Positions 16,029 through 24,925 of a stretch of 64,000 nt of DNA are shown here, in pieces. A program made the position numbers and the translations under genes. A model generated the notes under the pieces. That model had not been told where the DNA came from and made no database searches. It was given only the letters and a program-made list of their open reading frames with translations. How positions within the stretch are numbered: the first letter of the stretch is position 1; each line of letters starts with the position of its first letter. This stretch comes from JAAXGX01 sp965263195 (GTDB taxonomy: Bacteria > Acidobacteriota > Vicinamibacteria > Vicinamibacterales > UBA8438): contig OZ253664.1 of the NCBI GenBank assembly GCA_965263195.1, positions 3,596,001-3,660,000 on the forward strand, in the 5' to 3' direction.

Positions 16029-17342
16029 TCAGGGAGTCAGACGGTGCAGCATGCGCGGGTACGGGATGGCCTCGCGGACGTGCGCCAGCCCGCACATCCA
16101 GGCCACGACCCGCTCGACACCCATGCCGAAGCCGCCGTGCGGGACGCTGCCGTAGCGCCGGAGATCGAGGTACCAGGAGAAGGTGTCCTCGGATAGATCG
16201 TGCGCCCGCACGCGCTCGCACAGCACGTCGTAGTCGTCCTCGCGCTGCCCGCCGCCGATGATCTCGCCGTAGCCCTCCGGTGCCAGCACGTCGACCGACA
16301 GCGACGCTTCCGGCCGCTCCGGGTCGGCCTTCATGTAGAACGCCTTCGCGGCCGCCGGAAAGCGGTGGACGATGACCGGCTGGTCGAAATGCTCGGCGAG
16401 CGCCGTTTCGTCCGGGCTGCCGAAGTCGCCGCCCCGCTCGAACGGCAGGCCGCGCTGCCTGAGGATCTCGACCGCCTCGTCGTATGACACCCGCGGAAAC
16501 GGCGTGCGCACGCGCTCCAGCGGAGCGGTGTCCCGCGCCAGCACCGCCAACTCGCGCCGCCGGGACCCCAGCACCCGGCTGATGACGGCGGCGACGAGAT
16601 CCTCGGCCAGCGCTATCACGTCGTCGAGCGCGGCATACGCCATCTCGGGCTCCACCATCCAGAATTCCGTCAGGTGGCGGCGCGTCTTGGATTTCTCCGC
16701 CCTGAACGTGGGGCCGAAGCAGTACACACGGCCCAATGCCATGGCGTTTGCCTCGTTGTACAGCTGCCCGCTCTGGGTGAGAAACGCGGTGGCGGTGTCG
16801 AAGTACGGGACCGGAAAAAGGGTAGTGGTGCCCTCGCACGCGGCCGGGGTCAGGATCGGCGTATCCACGAGCACGAAGCCGCGCTCGTTGAAGAAGGTGC
16901 GGATACAGTCGATGACCTCGTGGCGGATGCGCAGAATCGCCTGCTGCCGCTCGCTGCGCAGCCACAGGTGTCGATGGTCCAGCAGGTACTCGACGCCGTG
17001 CTCCTTCGGTGTAATCGGGTAGTCCTGCGAGCGTCCAACCAGCTCCAGGTGCGCGACGTCGATCTCGTAACCACCCGGCGCGCGCGCGTCGGCCCGCACG
17101 AGGCCCCGGATGCGGACGGCGGTCTCCTGGCCCAGATGGTCCGCCTGCCGGAAGACGTCCGCGCCCACGGCCGCCTTCGACATGACCGCCTGAATGAATC
17201 CAGTGCCGTCGCGCACCGTCAGGAAGTGGATCCGGCCGCTGGAGCGGCGGTTGTGCAACCAACCGCGCAACGTCACCTCGCGCCCTTCGTGCGCGGCGAT
17301 GCCGCCGATGTACGCGATCGTGGTGTCCGCCATGTCGACCAT
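16029..17342 (-). CDS. asnS: asparagine-tRNA ligase
   Basis: A 437-residue class IIb aminoacyl-tRNA synthetase that charges tRNA-Asn. The N-terminal OB-fold anticodon-binding domain has LRGWLHNRRSSGRIHFLTVRD. Class II motif 2 is FGPTFRAEKSKTRRHLTEFW and motif 3 is GGFGMGVERVVAWMCGL. The pair SKTRRHL and TEFWM points to the Asn enzyme rather than the Asp or Lys enzyme. Two Met codons three residues apart could start the protein and neither has a clear ribosome site. With direct Asn charging, the GatA and GatC proteins here probably serve Gln-tRNA-Gln. It is 39 bases after the kinase gene region and reads towards rimP. Confidence 0.95.
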   Translation of the reverse strand: MVDMADTTIAYIGGIAAHEGREVTLRGWLHNRRSSGRIHFLTVRDGTGFIQAVMSKAAVGADVFRQADHLGQETAVRIRGLVRADARAPGGYEIDVAHLELVGRSQDYPITPKEHGVEYLLDHRHLWLRSERQQAILRIRHEVIDCIRTFFNERGFVLVDTPILTPAACEGTTTLFPVPYFDTATAFLTQSGQLYNEANAMALGRVYCFGPTFRAEKSKTRRHLTEFWMVEPEMAYAALDDVIALAEDLVAAVISRVLGSRRRELAVLARDTAPLERVRTPFPRVSYDEAVEILRQRGLPFERGGDFGSPDETALAEHFDQPVIVHRFPAAAKAFYMKADPERPEASLSVDVLAPEGYGEIIGGGQREDDYDVLCERVRAHDLSEDTFSWYLDLRRYGSVPHGGFGMGVERVVAWMCGLAHVREAIPYPRMLHRLTP

Positions 17343-17381
17343 GCCAGCCGGGACTCGCGCCGGCTACGGACGGCGTCGCGC

Positions 17382-18395
17382 TCAATCGAAATCGGGCGCG
17401 CAGCCGGACAGCAGCGTCCAGAGCCGCTCGAAGCGGGACTGCCGCTCGAACACTTCCGTCAAATAGCCGGCGGTACGCGGAATGGCGCTCAGGTAGCGGT
17501 CGTTGCTGCCAGCCGTCGACTGGTGGCCGAACGTCCCGAGCGCCTTCAGATGCCGCTGCACGGACATCAGATCGAACCGATCCCGATACGCGGGGCCGGC
17601 CGCCGTTCCGAGCCGGTCATGATAATACGCGATCATCCGGCTGACGAACGGCGGCTCGTGCCGCACGTAGCAGTCGCGCAGCAGCGACACCAGATCGTAG
17701 GTGGCGGGTCCCATCCGCGCGTCCTGGAAGTCGATGACGTACAGCCGGCCGCGGTGCAGCATCAGATTGCGGCTGTGGTAGTCGCGGTGGCAGAAGACCC
17801 GCGGCTCGGCGGCGAGTTCGCGGGCCACGGTCCGCAGTTCCTCGGACAGCGCGGAACGGACGGCGGCTGACGGGTGCGCGCGGCGGAGACCGTCGAGAAA
17901 GTGCTCGACGAAGAACTCCAGCTCCCACATCAGCTTGTCCTCGTCGAACGCCAGGGTGAAGGGCAGCTCGCGGGGCGACGCCAGTTCCCGGCCGGCGCGC
18001 TGCATGCGGACGATCAGGTCTACCGCTTCCGCATAGGCCGAGTCGCGCCGCCCACTCGCGCCGGCGTCGAGCAGCGTCTGCACGGTGACGTCGCCGAGAT
18101 CCTCGAGCATCAGGATGCCAAGGTCGTCCGCGCTGCCCAGCACAGCCGGCGCGGGCACCCGCATGCGCGCCAGGAGGCGCGCCACGTTGCGGAAGGGGAG
18201 CGTCCGGCTGTCGATCGGTCCGCTGTGGACCATCAGCATGCGGGAGGATCCGTCCGGCAGCCGCAACCGCACGTAGCGGCGGTCGGATGCGTCTCCGCGC
18301 AGCTCCGCGAGTGACGCGCCGGGTCCCGCCAGACCGCTGCGGTCCAGGTACGCGCTGACCCGGTCGAGGTGGGAGCCGGGGGCGTGCTCGCTCAT
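17382..18395 (-). CDS. aminoglycoside-phosphotransferase-fold sugar kinase, AmgK-like
   Basis: A 337-residue kinase of the APH superfamily. The nucleotide-binding lobe has RGDASDRRYVRLRLPDGSS. The catalytic loop is VFCHRDYHSRNLML and the metal-binding motif VIDFQDARMGPATYDL. Its start codon overlaps the stop of a sugar nucleotidyltransferase by four bases (ATGA). An APH-type kinase next to such an enzyme is the arrangement of AmgK and MurU, which phosphorylate MurNAc or GlcNAc at the anomeric carbon and couple it to UDP in peptidoglycan recycling. The fold is seen in the sequence. The substrate is inferred from family and neighbour, and another hexose is possible. Confidence 0.75.
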   Translation of the reverse strand: MSEHAPGSHLDRVSAYLDRSGLAGPGASLAELRGDASDRRYVRLRLPDGSSRMLMVHSGPIDSRTLPFRNVARLLARMRVPAPAVLGSADDLGILMLEDLGDVTVQTLLDAGASGRRDSAYAEAVDLIVRMQRAGRELASPRELPFTLAFDEDKLMWELEFFVEHFLDGLRRAHPSAAVRSALSEELRTVARELAAEPRVFCHRDYHSRNLMLHRGRLYVIDFQDARMGPATYDLVSLLRDCYVRHEPPFVSRMIAYYHDRLGTAAGPAYRDRFDLMSVQRHLKALGTFGHQSTAGSNDRYLSAIPRTAGYLTEVFERQSRFERLWTLLSGCAPDFD

Positions 18396-19375
18396 CGGCC
18401 CACGGGAGGCTGAGGCGCCGAGGCGAGCGGCGACAGCCAGAGGTCGCCGGCGCGCCGCCCGCCTGCCGGCGGCGTCCCGCCGGCCGCCGTGATGATCTGC
18501 CGGTCGAAGGTGCTGCCGGGCGGAATCCGCACACCGTCCGCCACGATGCAGTCGGTCAGGCGACAGCCCGCCCCAATCACCACGTCGTCCCACACGGCGG
18601 TGCGTACGAGCCGGGCCGCACCATCGATGGCGCAGCGTTCTCCAGCCGCCGGTGCCGCCAGGCCCTCGGCCCGGGCCAACGCCAGCGAGGCGGCCAGGTA
18701 GTCGGCCGGCGTACCGATGTCGTGGAACGTCGCGGCGCCCGCGTACGTACCGACCGCGCCGGGGCTGCCGGTGATCAGTGTGTTGTACAAGCCGCCGATC
18801 GACGCCGCCGGCTCGCCGTCGCGCAGGCCGGCGAAAACCGCGGACTCCACGATCTGCACTCCCAGGAAGTGCTGGTCGGTGTGGCGTCCCGGCCGGCTGA
18901 AGCCGCGCACCCGACCGCGGTCGTCGAGCGTCACGCCGCCGTAGCGCGCGGGCGCGGGGTTGGGGGCCACCGCCAGCGTGACCTGCACGGCGCCCGCTTC
19001 GTGCGCCCGCAGCAGCGCCCGCAGGTCGACATCCGTCAGCGTATCGCCGTTGATCAGGAAGAAGCGCTCGCCGAGGAGGGGCAGCGCGCGGCGTGGCCCG
19101 CCGGCGGTACCGAGGATCGTCGTCTCCCACGAGTAGCGCACCACAAGGCCGCTGGCGGTGCCGTGCCCGACGCAGCGCGTGATGGTATCCGGCCGGTAAT
19201 GAAGGTTCAGCACGGCGGCCGGGACGCCCTGACCGGCCAGCCAGCGCAGCAGGCGGAGGATGAGCGGCATGCCTGACACCGGCACCGCCGGCTTGGCCCG
19301 CACGCCCGTCAGCGGTGCGAGCCGCGTTCCGAGACCGGCCGTCAGGACGAGCGCGGGCGGCAGCGGGGCGGTCAC
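18392..19375 (-). CDS. sugar-1-phosphate nucleotidyltransferase, MurU-like, with left-handed beta-helix tail
   Basis: A 327-residue protein. The N-terminal Rossmann-like domain has the pyrophosphorylase signature LTAGLGTRLAPLTGVRAKPA, then FFLINGDTLTDVDL and HDIGTPADYL. It should transfer an NMP to a sugar 1-phosphate. Hexapeptide-like turns such as IDGAARLVRTAVWDDVVIGAG make a short left-handed beta-helix in the last 90 residues; classical MurU (about 223 residues) lacks this. It overlaps the kinase downstream and the CYTH gene upstream (19375 to 19372, ATGA), so all are translated together. The MurU role is inference from the kinase partner. Confidence 0.75.
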   Translation of the reverse strand: MTAPLPPALVLTAGLGTRLAPLTGVRAKPAVPVSGMPLILRLLRWLAGQGVPAAVLNLHYRPDTITRCVGHGTASGLVVRYSWETTILGTAGGPRRALPLLGERFFLINGDTLTDVDLRALLRAHEAGAVQVTLAVAPNPAPARYGGVTLDDRGRVRGFSRPGRHTDQHFLGVQIVESAVFAGLRDGEPAASIGGLYNTLITGSPGAVGTYAGAATFHDIGTPADYLAASLALARAEGLAAPAAGERCAIDGAARLVRTAVWDDVVIGAGCRLTDCIVADGVRIPPGSTFDRQIITAAGGTPPAGGRRAGDLWLSPLASAPQPPVGR

Positions 19376-19932
19376 TTCGGGACGTCGAACACCATGTCCA
19401 CGGCAGCATCCGTCCGTCCGGCGCGCGCCTTGGCGAACAGGCCGTAGTACGAGTCCACGACGTAGTCGCGCGGCGTGCGGCCCATCGCGGCGGCAAGGTC
19501 CGTGATGCCCTGCTCGTCCCCTTCGAGCTCGACGAACGTTCCGATCGGTGTCTCGTCGATGGTCAGCACGACACCGGGGAGCTCGTACTCCTCGCGGTAC
19601 TTCTGGTAGCGGAACCAGACACGCAGGCCGAGCTGCTCCAGCAGCCGGATCAGCAGCGGCGCGTCGCCGACAACTGTCTCGAGCTCCTCGCGCACCTTCA
19701 TCGCGGCGCGCTGCGGCGGTCCCTTGAACGTCAGCGCCGCCGCCCCCGGCTGGTCGCGGACCCGCAGCGTGCAGCCGCGCTCGCGCAGCCGCCCGTCGGG
19801 CCAGTCTAGCAGCCGGTCATCCTGTAGCTGGCGGGGACGGCGCGCCGCCGCGCCGGTGGCGATCACCGCGCCGCGCGCCGCGGCGGCCGACTCGAAGCGG
19901 AGCTTGATTTCGCGTTCGATGGGACCGGTCAT
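19372..19932 (-). CDS. CYTH domain protein (triphosphatase or class IV adenylyl cyclase type)
   Basis: A 186-residue single-domain protein. It opens with IEREIKLRF, the ExExK signature of the CYTH fold (Glu6, Glu8, Lys10). It then shows the alternating charged strands expected inside the tunnel: CTLRVRDQPG, ALTFKGP, VREELETVV, YEELPG-like YREEYELPGVVLTIDE and GTFVELEGDE. The end has RDYVVDSYYGLF, as in bacterial CYTH triphosphatases. Members hydrolyse thiamine triphosphate or tripolyphosphate, or make cAMP; the substrate cannot be told here. The start was set at the ATG at 19932, five bases after the methyltransferase stop, because residues before it look non-coding. Confidence 0.85.
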   Translation of the reverse strand: MTGPIEREIKLRFESAAAARGAVIATGAAARRPRQLQDDRLLDWPDGRLRERGCTLRVRDQPGAAALTFKGPPQRAAMKVREELETVVGDAPLLIRLLEQLGLRVWFRYQKYREEYELPGVVLTIDETPIGTFVELEGDEQGITDLAAAMGRTPRDYVVDSYYGLFAKARAGRTDAAVDMVFDVPK

Positions 19933-19937
19933 GGGGG

Positions 19938-21110
19938 TCAGGTCATGCGCCGGCTGAAGGAACAGCCCTGCAGGCTCGGCGTGCCGACCTGCTTGCCGAA
20001 GATAAATACCTTGTGCGTGCTGCCAAGTCCACCCGGCACGAGCAGCGTCTTCAGCGCCAGACGCCGCCGGATCGGATCCAGGCGGTCGTCCGTTTCCGCC
20101 GCGCCGTGCGACGCGGGGTCTCGCCACAGGCTGCTAGCCGCCAGACCGAGCAGAAAGTAGGTCTGGTCGACCGTGCCAAGCGTCTGCAGGCCGGCCTGCT
20201 CGGCGGTCGTCCGGATGGCTGTCAGATCGACGTGGGCGGTGATGTCGCGCGTCCCCGGCTCCTCGAGCCAGGGGGTCGCCGTGCGTCCGTCGCCGGCCAC
20301 TTCCACGCGGTGCCGCCGGTAGCAGGCGAGCGTCCCCTGTGCGTGGGTGGGTGAGTACAGCTCATGCGCCTCGTGCCCGTAGTCAATCAGCAGCAGGAAT
20401 CCGCGTTCGAGGCGTCGGGCGGCGTCGGCCACCCAATGAACCGCCGCCGGGCACACCTCGGTGCGCCAGCCCGGCTCGAGCCGGATGCCGAACCGCTCCA
20501 CGTGCGCGCGCGCCGCCGCCGAGACCGGGCCGGGCGTTTCCACGAGGCGGCCTTCACGGCTGTCGACATACACCTCGCGCAGCCCCGCCGTGGTCATCAC
20601 GAGCGAATGCACCGGCAGGGCATCGAGCAGTTCGTTGGCGTAGATGATGCCCTCCACCCGCGCGGGCAGCGCGACGCCCGACTGCACGAGGCGCCCGGCG
20701 TGCGGCCCGAGGGTGGCGTTGTGCGCCGCGCGTGCGGTTGGGCTGCGCTCGACGAGCGTCAGGCGCAGAGCCTGGTAGAACGTCGCGTGGGCCGCGGCCG
20801 TGTGGTCCAGCACGCCGCGGGCGAGGCGCCCGCTCCCGGCTCCCGCCTCGACGAGGTCGAACCGCGCCTGCGGCCGGCTCCCGTCCGGCGCCGCCAGTCG
20901 CCACATCTCGGCGAACTGCGCCGCGAGCAACTCGCCGAGCAGCGGCCCGGCGTCGACGCTGGTAAAAAAATCGCCCCTGGCGCCGGATCGCCGGGGCGCG
21001 CGGGCGTAGTAGCCGAGCTCCGGATGGTAGAGCGCCAAGTCCATGAACGCCGCGAACGGGAGCGGACCCGCGGCGCGGATCCGCCTCGTGATGACGTCGC
21101 GGAGCGTCAT
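19938..21110 (-). CDS. MidA-family (DUF185) SAM-dependent methyltransferase
   Basis: A 390-residue protein of the MidA/NDUFAF7 family. It opens with the family's typical start: FAAFMDLALYHPELGYY followed by GDFFTSVDAGPLLGELLAAQ. The SAM site is LVEAGAGSGRLARGVLD and the diagnostic motif is IYANELLDALPVH. The mitochondrial relative methylates an arginine of a complex I subunit; bacterial targets are not settled. I set the start at the ATG at 21110 (MTLRDVITRRI). Longer versions would read through the repeat at 21130-21171. Five bases separate it from the CYTH gene, so it heads this four-gene run. Confidence 0.88.
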   Translation of the reverse strand: MTLRDVITRRIRAAGPLPFAAFMDLALYHPELGYYARAPRRSGARGDFFTSVDAGPLLGELLAAQFAEMWRLAAPDGSRPQARFDLVEAGAGSGRLARGVLDHTAAAHATFYQALRLTLVERSPTARAAHNATLGPHAGRLVQSGVALPARVEGIIYANELLDALPVHSLVMTTAGLREVYVDSREGRLVETPGPVSAAARAHVERFGIRLEPGWRTEVCPAAVHWVADAARRLERGFLLLIDYGHEAHELYSPTHAQGTLACYRRHRVEVAGDGRTATPWLEEPGTRDITAHVDLTAIRTTAEQAGLQTLGTVDQTYFLLGLAASSLWRDPASHGAAETDDRLDPIRRRLALKTLLVPGGLGSTHKVFIFGKQVGTPSLQGCSFSRRMT

Positions 21111-21129
21111 GGATCGGGCGACCGCGGAT

Positions 21130-21297
21130 GCTAGCAGCCCGTGGTGAAACCCCGCGTCGCACCGAGACCGGTCAGGCGCCCGGCTGGCAAGGCGCGAGGA
21201 GGGCGCATATTGGGCATATGCAACCGACAAGCAACGCAGTCCAGGCGGTATGCATGGCCGGTCGAATGCAGCGGGGCTTTTGCCACGGGCTGCTACT
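21130..21297. mobile_element. short MITE-like element with terminal inverted repeats and no hairpin module
   Basis: The left arm starts GCTAGCAGCCCGTGGTGAAA (21130-21171). The reverse complement of the right arm (21258-21297) starts AGTAGCAGCCCGTGGCAAAA. The two align over about 35 bases. Between them lies a linker with GCATATTGGGCATATGC that matches the linker of the 9009-9300 copy, and TATGCATGGCCGG next to the right arm as in that copy. The GC-rich hairpin module is absent. The stop TAG of the HtrA protease (21293-21295) lies inside the right arm. Confidence 0.7.
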
Positions 21298-22807
21298 CCT
21301 TGCGGACCTGCAGGAATACCTGCTCGTCGCCGCGTTGGATAAGCAGGAACGCCGCGCGGCCCGATTCGACGCTGTTGAGCTCGCGCACCGCTGCCACGGC
21401 GCTGCCTACCTCGACCCGGTTGATGCTCAGGATGACGTCGCCAGCCCGAACGCCGCCGGCCGCGGCGGCCCCGCGCCGCTGTACGTCGGCCACGATGGCT
21501 CCGGTCGTGCCGTCCGGCAGCTGCAGGCGCGACGCGGCCTGCAGCGTGAGGTCGCGCAGCGTCATGCCGAACCCTTCGCTCAACTCCTCCTCGGGCTCCG
21601 CTTCCGGACCGCGCGTCTCGACATCGAAGTCGAGCTCTTCGATGGTGATGTTGAGCGTCCGCGCCTCGCCGTTCCGCACGACGCGGACCGGCACCGTCGT
21701 CCCGGGCCGCGTGTTGACGACGCGGTTCTGCAGATCGCGCGTGTCGTCGACCGGCTCGCCGTTGTATTCGACAATCACGTCACCCGGGCGCATGCCGGCC
21801 AGGCCGGCCGGACCGTCCTCGGCCACGGCGGAGACGATGGCGCCCATCTCCGACGAGAGCCCCAGCGCCTCCGCGTCCTCCGCGTCCTCGACGTCGTAGA
21901 TCTGCACGCCGATGCGCCCGCGGGTGACCTTGCCGCCCCGCAGCTCGGTCAACAGCTCGCGGACGATATTGCTCGGAATGGCGAAGCCGATGCCGACGTT
22001 CGACGGCCGATCGCTGACGATCGCGGTGTTGATCCCGATGACCTCACCGCGGATGTTGAGCAGCGGCCCGCCGGAGTTGCCGGGATTGATGGCCGCGTCC
22101 GTCTGCAGGACGTCCTGCGAGCGGCCGGGCACGGACCGGTAGGGGCGTCCCACGGCGGAGATTACCCCCACGGTCACCGTATGGCCGTAGCCGAACGGGT
22201 TGCCGATGGCCATCACCCAATCGCCCGGCTCCATCTGGTCGGAATCGCCGAACTGCGCCACGGACAGCTGTCCGTCCGGCCGTTCGGTCAGTTCCAGCAG
22301 GGCGCTGTCGGTCAGCGGATCCCGGCCGAGCACGCGGGCCTCGTAGTACGTGCCGTCCTCGTCGCCGAAGAAATCGATCTCGATTTTCGTCGCTTCGGCC
22401 ACCACGTGGTTGTTCGTCAGGATCAGCCCGGAGTCGTCAATGACGAACCCGGTGCCCATGCCCGGAACGGTCTCTTCCTCCTGCTGCTCCTGATCGGGAC
22501 CGGGCAGCCCGAAGAACCGCCGGAACTGGTCGCCGCCGCCGAAGGGATCGCTGGAACCGGCGGCCCGCTTCGATTCGGTGCGGATGTTGACGACCATGTT
22601 CGCCTGGGTCCGGGCAATCTCGCGAAACGTGCCGGCGTCAATCGGCCCGCTGAGCGGGTCGCTGTTCATCGGCGGCGCGGTGAACGTCTGCGTCTGCGCC
22701 GACGAAGCCGGCGCCATATCGAACCGCGACGCGATGATCATTCCGATCGCCATGGACGTCACCGCAATCAGGGCCGCGGAACCGAGCGTCGCCAATCGTT
22801 TCGACAT
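21293..22807 (-). CDS. HtrA/Deg-family serine protease (periplasmic)
   Basis: A 504-residue trypsin-fold protease and chaperone for misfolded envelope proteins. An N-terminal hydrophobic segment (residues 9-27) is a signal sequence or anchor. The catalytic triad is His134 in TNNHVV, Asp167 in DPLTDSALL and Ser245 in NPGNSGGPL. Two PDZ domains follow: the first with GRIGVQIYDVED and PAGLAGMRPGDVIVEYNG, the second with ATAGGVRAGDVILSINR-like GAAAAGGVRAGDVIL. The start at 22807 was chosen because GGAGG lies five bases upstream; the ATG five codons earlier overlaps that site. The stop codon is supplied by the repeat element downstream. Confidence 0.93.
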   Translation of the reverse strand: MSKRLATLGSAALIAVTSMAIGMIIASRFDMAPASSAQTQTFTAPPMNSDPLSGPIDAGTFREIARTQANMVVNIRTESKRAAGSSDPFGGGDQFRRFFGLPGPDQEQQEEETVPGMGTGFVIDDSGLILTNNHVVAEATKIEIDFFGDEDGTYYEARVLGRDPLTDSALLELTERPDGQLSVAQFGDSDQMEPGDWVMAIGNPFGYGHTVTVGVISAVGRPYRSVPGRSQDVLQTDAAINPGNSGGPLLNIRGEVIGINTAIVSDRPSNVGIGFAIPSNIVRELLTELRGGKVTRGRIGVQIYDVEDAEDAEALGLSSEMGAIVSAVAEDGPAGLAGMRPGDVIVEYNGEPVDDTRDLQNRVVNTRPGTTVPVRVVRNGEARTLNITIEELDFDVETRGPEAEPEEELSEGFGMTLRDLTLQAASRLQLPDGTTGAIVADVQRRGAAAAGGVRAGDVILSINRVEVGSAVAAVRELNSVESGRAAFLLIQRGDEQVFLQVRKE

Positions 22808-22899
22808 CGTATCCTCCCGCAAGACAACTCCGTTACGTTACTGCAACTGCCGCGCGATAGCTACACGGCGGGTCCGGCGACAGCCGGCCGGCCGCCGCA

Positions 22900-24078
22900 T
22901 CAGCAGAGCGTGACCAGCTCCTTCTGCAGCGGACCCGTCACCTCGGCCGCGCGCGGGCCGATGTGCATGTTGATTTCCGTCCTGACCCCGAACTGGTCGA
23001 AATAGATGCCCGGCTCGATGGTGAAGCCGGTGCCGGGCAGCAGCCTGCGATCGTCGTGTGTCTCGTAGTCGTCCATGTGCACGCCGTTGCCATGCACCGC
23101 CTCGCCGAGACTGTGCCCGGTGCGATGAACGAACTGCCGGCCGAATCCGGCGTCTTCGATCACCGCACGGGCCGCGCGGTCGACCTCCCAGCCGCGCAGC
23201 TCGCGGCCGCCGCGCGCCGCGTCGGCTACCAGCGCAATCGCCGCGTCGCGGGCGTCGCGCGCCACGCCGAACACGGACGCGTAGCGCTCCGGCACGGACG
23301 ACCCGGTGTAGCCGACCCACGTGATGTCGGCAAACACGGCGCCGGCCGCATCCCGCTTGCCCCACAGATCCAGCAGCACCACTTCTTCGCGGCCGATGCC
23401 GCGCGAGTTGCCGGCGGTCGGCAGGTAGTGGGGATTGCCGCTGTTCTCCTGGGCGGCCACCACCGGGGCCGAGTCGCTGACCAGCCCCTCCTCCTCGAAC
23501 CAGCCGCACATCGCCTGCTGTACTTCGAGCTCGCCGACCGGGGCGCCCGCTCCCATCCGTTCCGCGATCAGGTCGAACGCACGATCCTTGATGCGGTAGA
23601 GGGCCGCGGACGCGTCGCGATGCGTGGCGGCTGCCTGCTCGTCCCACACGGCTTCGAATCGCTGCACCAGATCGCCCGAGGACACGACAGTCGCGCCCAG
23701 CTGCCTGACTGCATCCACGGTGCCCGCGTCGACGCGGGACACGTACGGGATTGCGCCGCCGGGCGAGTACTCCATCGCCAGCCGCCGCCCTTCGAGGACC
23801 ATCGCAGCGAGACCTGTCTCGAGTTGCTCACGACCGGCGTAGACCCGCCGGTTGCCCGGGAGGTGGTCCAGCACGTTCGGCTCAATGCGGTGTACCAGCG
23901 CCTGCGGTTCGCCCGCGGCTGGAATCAGGTAGTACCAGCGGCGCGTCGTCAGGCCTCCCGCACCCACGCCGGCCACCGCCTGCGCTATCGGATTCGAGCC
24001 GTGGAAGTCGTACAGCAGCCAGCCGTCCAGCCCTTCCTCGCGCAACGCATCCTGAACCGCGCCGACGTCAATGAGCAT
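22900..24078 (-). CDS. M24 family metallopeptidase (Xaa-Pro dipeptidase type)
   Basis: A 392-residue pita-bread peptidase. The N-terminal creatinase-like domain has EGLDGWLLYDFHGSNPIA. The dinuclear metal site is visible: Asp in VVLLDLWGK, Asp in VFADITWVGY, His in VHRTGHSLGEAVHG, Glu in TIEPGIYF and Glu in RTEINMHI. The family removes N-terminal residues before proline or splits X-Pro dipeptides; the substrate here is not known. There is no signal peptide, so it should be cytoplasmic. The ATG at 24078 (MLIDVGAVQDALREEGLDG) fits the family start. The HtrA gene follows 92 bases downstream on the same strand. Confidence 0.88.
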   Translation of the reverse strand: MLIDVGAVQDALREEGLDGWLLYDFHGSNPIAQAVAGVGAGGLTTRRWYYLIPAAGEPQALVHRIEPNVLDHLPGNRRVYAGREQLETGLAAMVLEGRRLAMEYSPGGAIPYVSRVDAGTVDAVRQLGATVVSSGDLVQRFEAVWDEQAAATHRDASAALYRIKDRAFDLIAERMGAGAPVGELEVQQAMCGWFEEEGLVSDSAPVVAAQENSGNPHYLPTAGNSRGIGREEVVLLDLWGKRDAAGAVFADITWVGYTGSSVPERYASVFGVARDARDAAIALVADAARGGRELRGWEVDRAARAVIEDAGFGRQFVHRTGHSLGEAVHGNGVHMDDYETHDDRRLLPGTGFTIEPGIYFDQFGVRTEINMHIGPRAAEVTGPLQKELVTLC

Positions 24079-24268
24079 GTTTCGCAGTATAGCGGCCCAC
24101 GGGATGGCAACCGCTCTCATGAAATTGGACGCCTGCGGCGGTGGATTGGTTTGGGCGGCGCCTCAAGCGGTGCGGAGAAACGCAGCAACCCGTGGCCGGC
24201 CGGGTTCACGGGAGAGGCCGCCGGCCCGGCCGAGCCGGGCGGCGGGGCAGTGAAGGAAGACTGGCGAG

Positions 24269-24835
24269 CTACGGCTGATCGCCGTCGCCGGGTTCCTCTT
24301 CTTCCGGTTCCTCTTCTTCCGGATCCTCGATGGTTTCGAACAGCGTCGCCCTGATTTCGCCGTTCTGGTGGCTGAACTCGTAGTTGCTACGGTCCATGGC
24401 CGCATTGCGCGGCACGCGCAGCTCGATTTCAACCACCTGACCCGTCAGTACCGGCTCGCGGAAACGGACCGAATCGCCCGTCACGGTATTGCCGTCGGAG
24501 TCGAACCAGAACTCGTCGACCTGGAGGCCGGCAATGGCGTTTTCCGCGAGGTTCTTCACCCGGAAGCGGGTGACGATGAAATTGCCGTCCCGGCGCGCGA
24601 TCGGCTGCTCGTAGCCGATCTCGGCGAGACCGCGCACGGTCGGCACGAGGCGGACGCCATCCCCGAGTTGGGAGGACAGCCGGTTGGCGGCGGCGACGGC
24701 GGCGGCGCTCGGCGGAGCCGGCCCCGCGTCGACCTCCATCGCTTCTTCCTCGGCCGGAGCGGAGCCGCCGCAAGCGGCGGCAGTCAGGACGCATGCCAGG
24801 AAACCAAACAGCAAAACACGGCCGGAACGTGTCAT
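24269..24835 (-). CDS. putative lipoprotein with a beta-rich domain
   Basis: A 188-residue protein I do not recognise as a named family. It has a lipoprotein-type signal: a basic start, a hydrophobic run and Ala-Ala-Ala-Cys at about residues 19-22. An acidic linker follows. The main domain has strands such as RRDGNFIVTRFRVKNLAENA and VVEIELRVPRN, which resembles the small beta-sandwich folds (FxLYD-like) that describe how a quantity extends from a lipoprotein. The tail is Glu/Pro-rich (EDPEEEEPEEEEPGD). It is probably anchored in a membrane facing the periplasm. It stands alone on the minus strand, with a 190-base gap to the M24 gene in which I see nothing. Confidence 0.65.
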   Translation of the reverse strand: MTRSGRVLLFGFLACVLTAAACGGSAPAEEEAMEVDAGPAPPSAAAVAAANRLSSQLGDGVRLVPTVRGLAEIGYEQPIARRDGNFIVTRFRVKNLAENAIAGLQVDEFWFDSDGNTVTGDSVRFREPVLTGQVVEIELRVPRNAAMDRSNYEFSHQNGEIRATLFETIEDPEEEEPEEEEPGDGDQP

Positions 24836-24883
24836 TTAAAATCCTCCAAACTGGAACCGCACGAACGGGAATTATAGGTCCTG

Positions 24884-24925
24884 ATGGCCCGCAAGCTCAA
24901 CGGGGGTTTTTGCGACGGGCAGTTA
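24884..24925 (+). repeat. single diverged terminal-inverted-repeat arm
   Basis: ATGGCCCGCAAGCTCAACGG followed by GGGTTTTTGCGACGGGCAGTTA resembles the arm at 21255-21295 over about 40 bases, including the same initial ATGGCC. No partner arm was found nearby. The stop TAA of the zinc-ribbon gene is formed at its outer end, in the same place as the HtrA stop in the other copy. Confidence 0.5.

Noticed and set aside
18396..19496. An N-terminal extension of the AmgK-like kinase reaching back to 19496.
   Set aside because: That part lies in another frame of the nucleotidyltransferase gene and is Arg/Ala-rich without motifs. The ATG at 18395 overlaps the upstream stop as expected.
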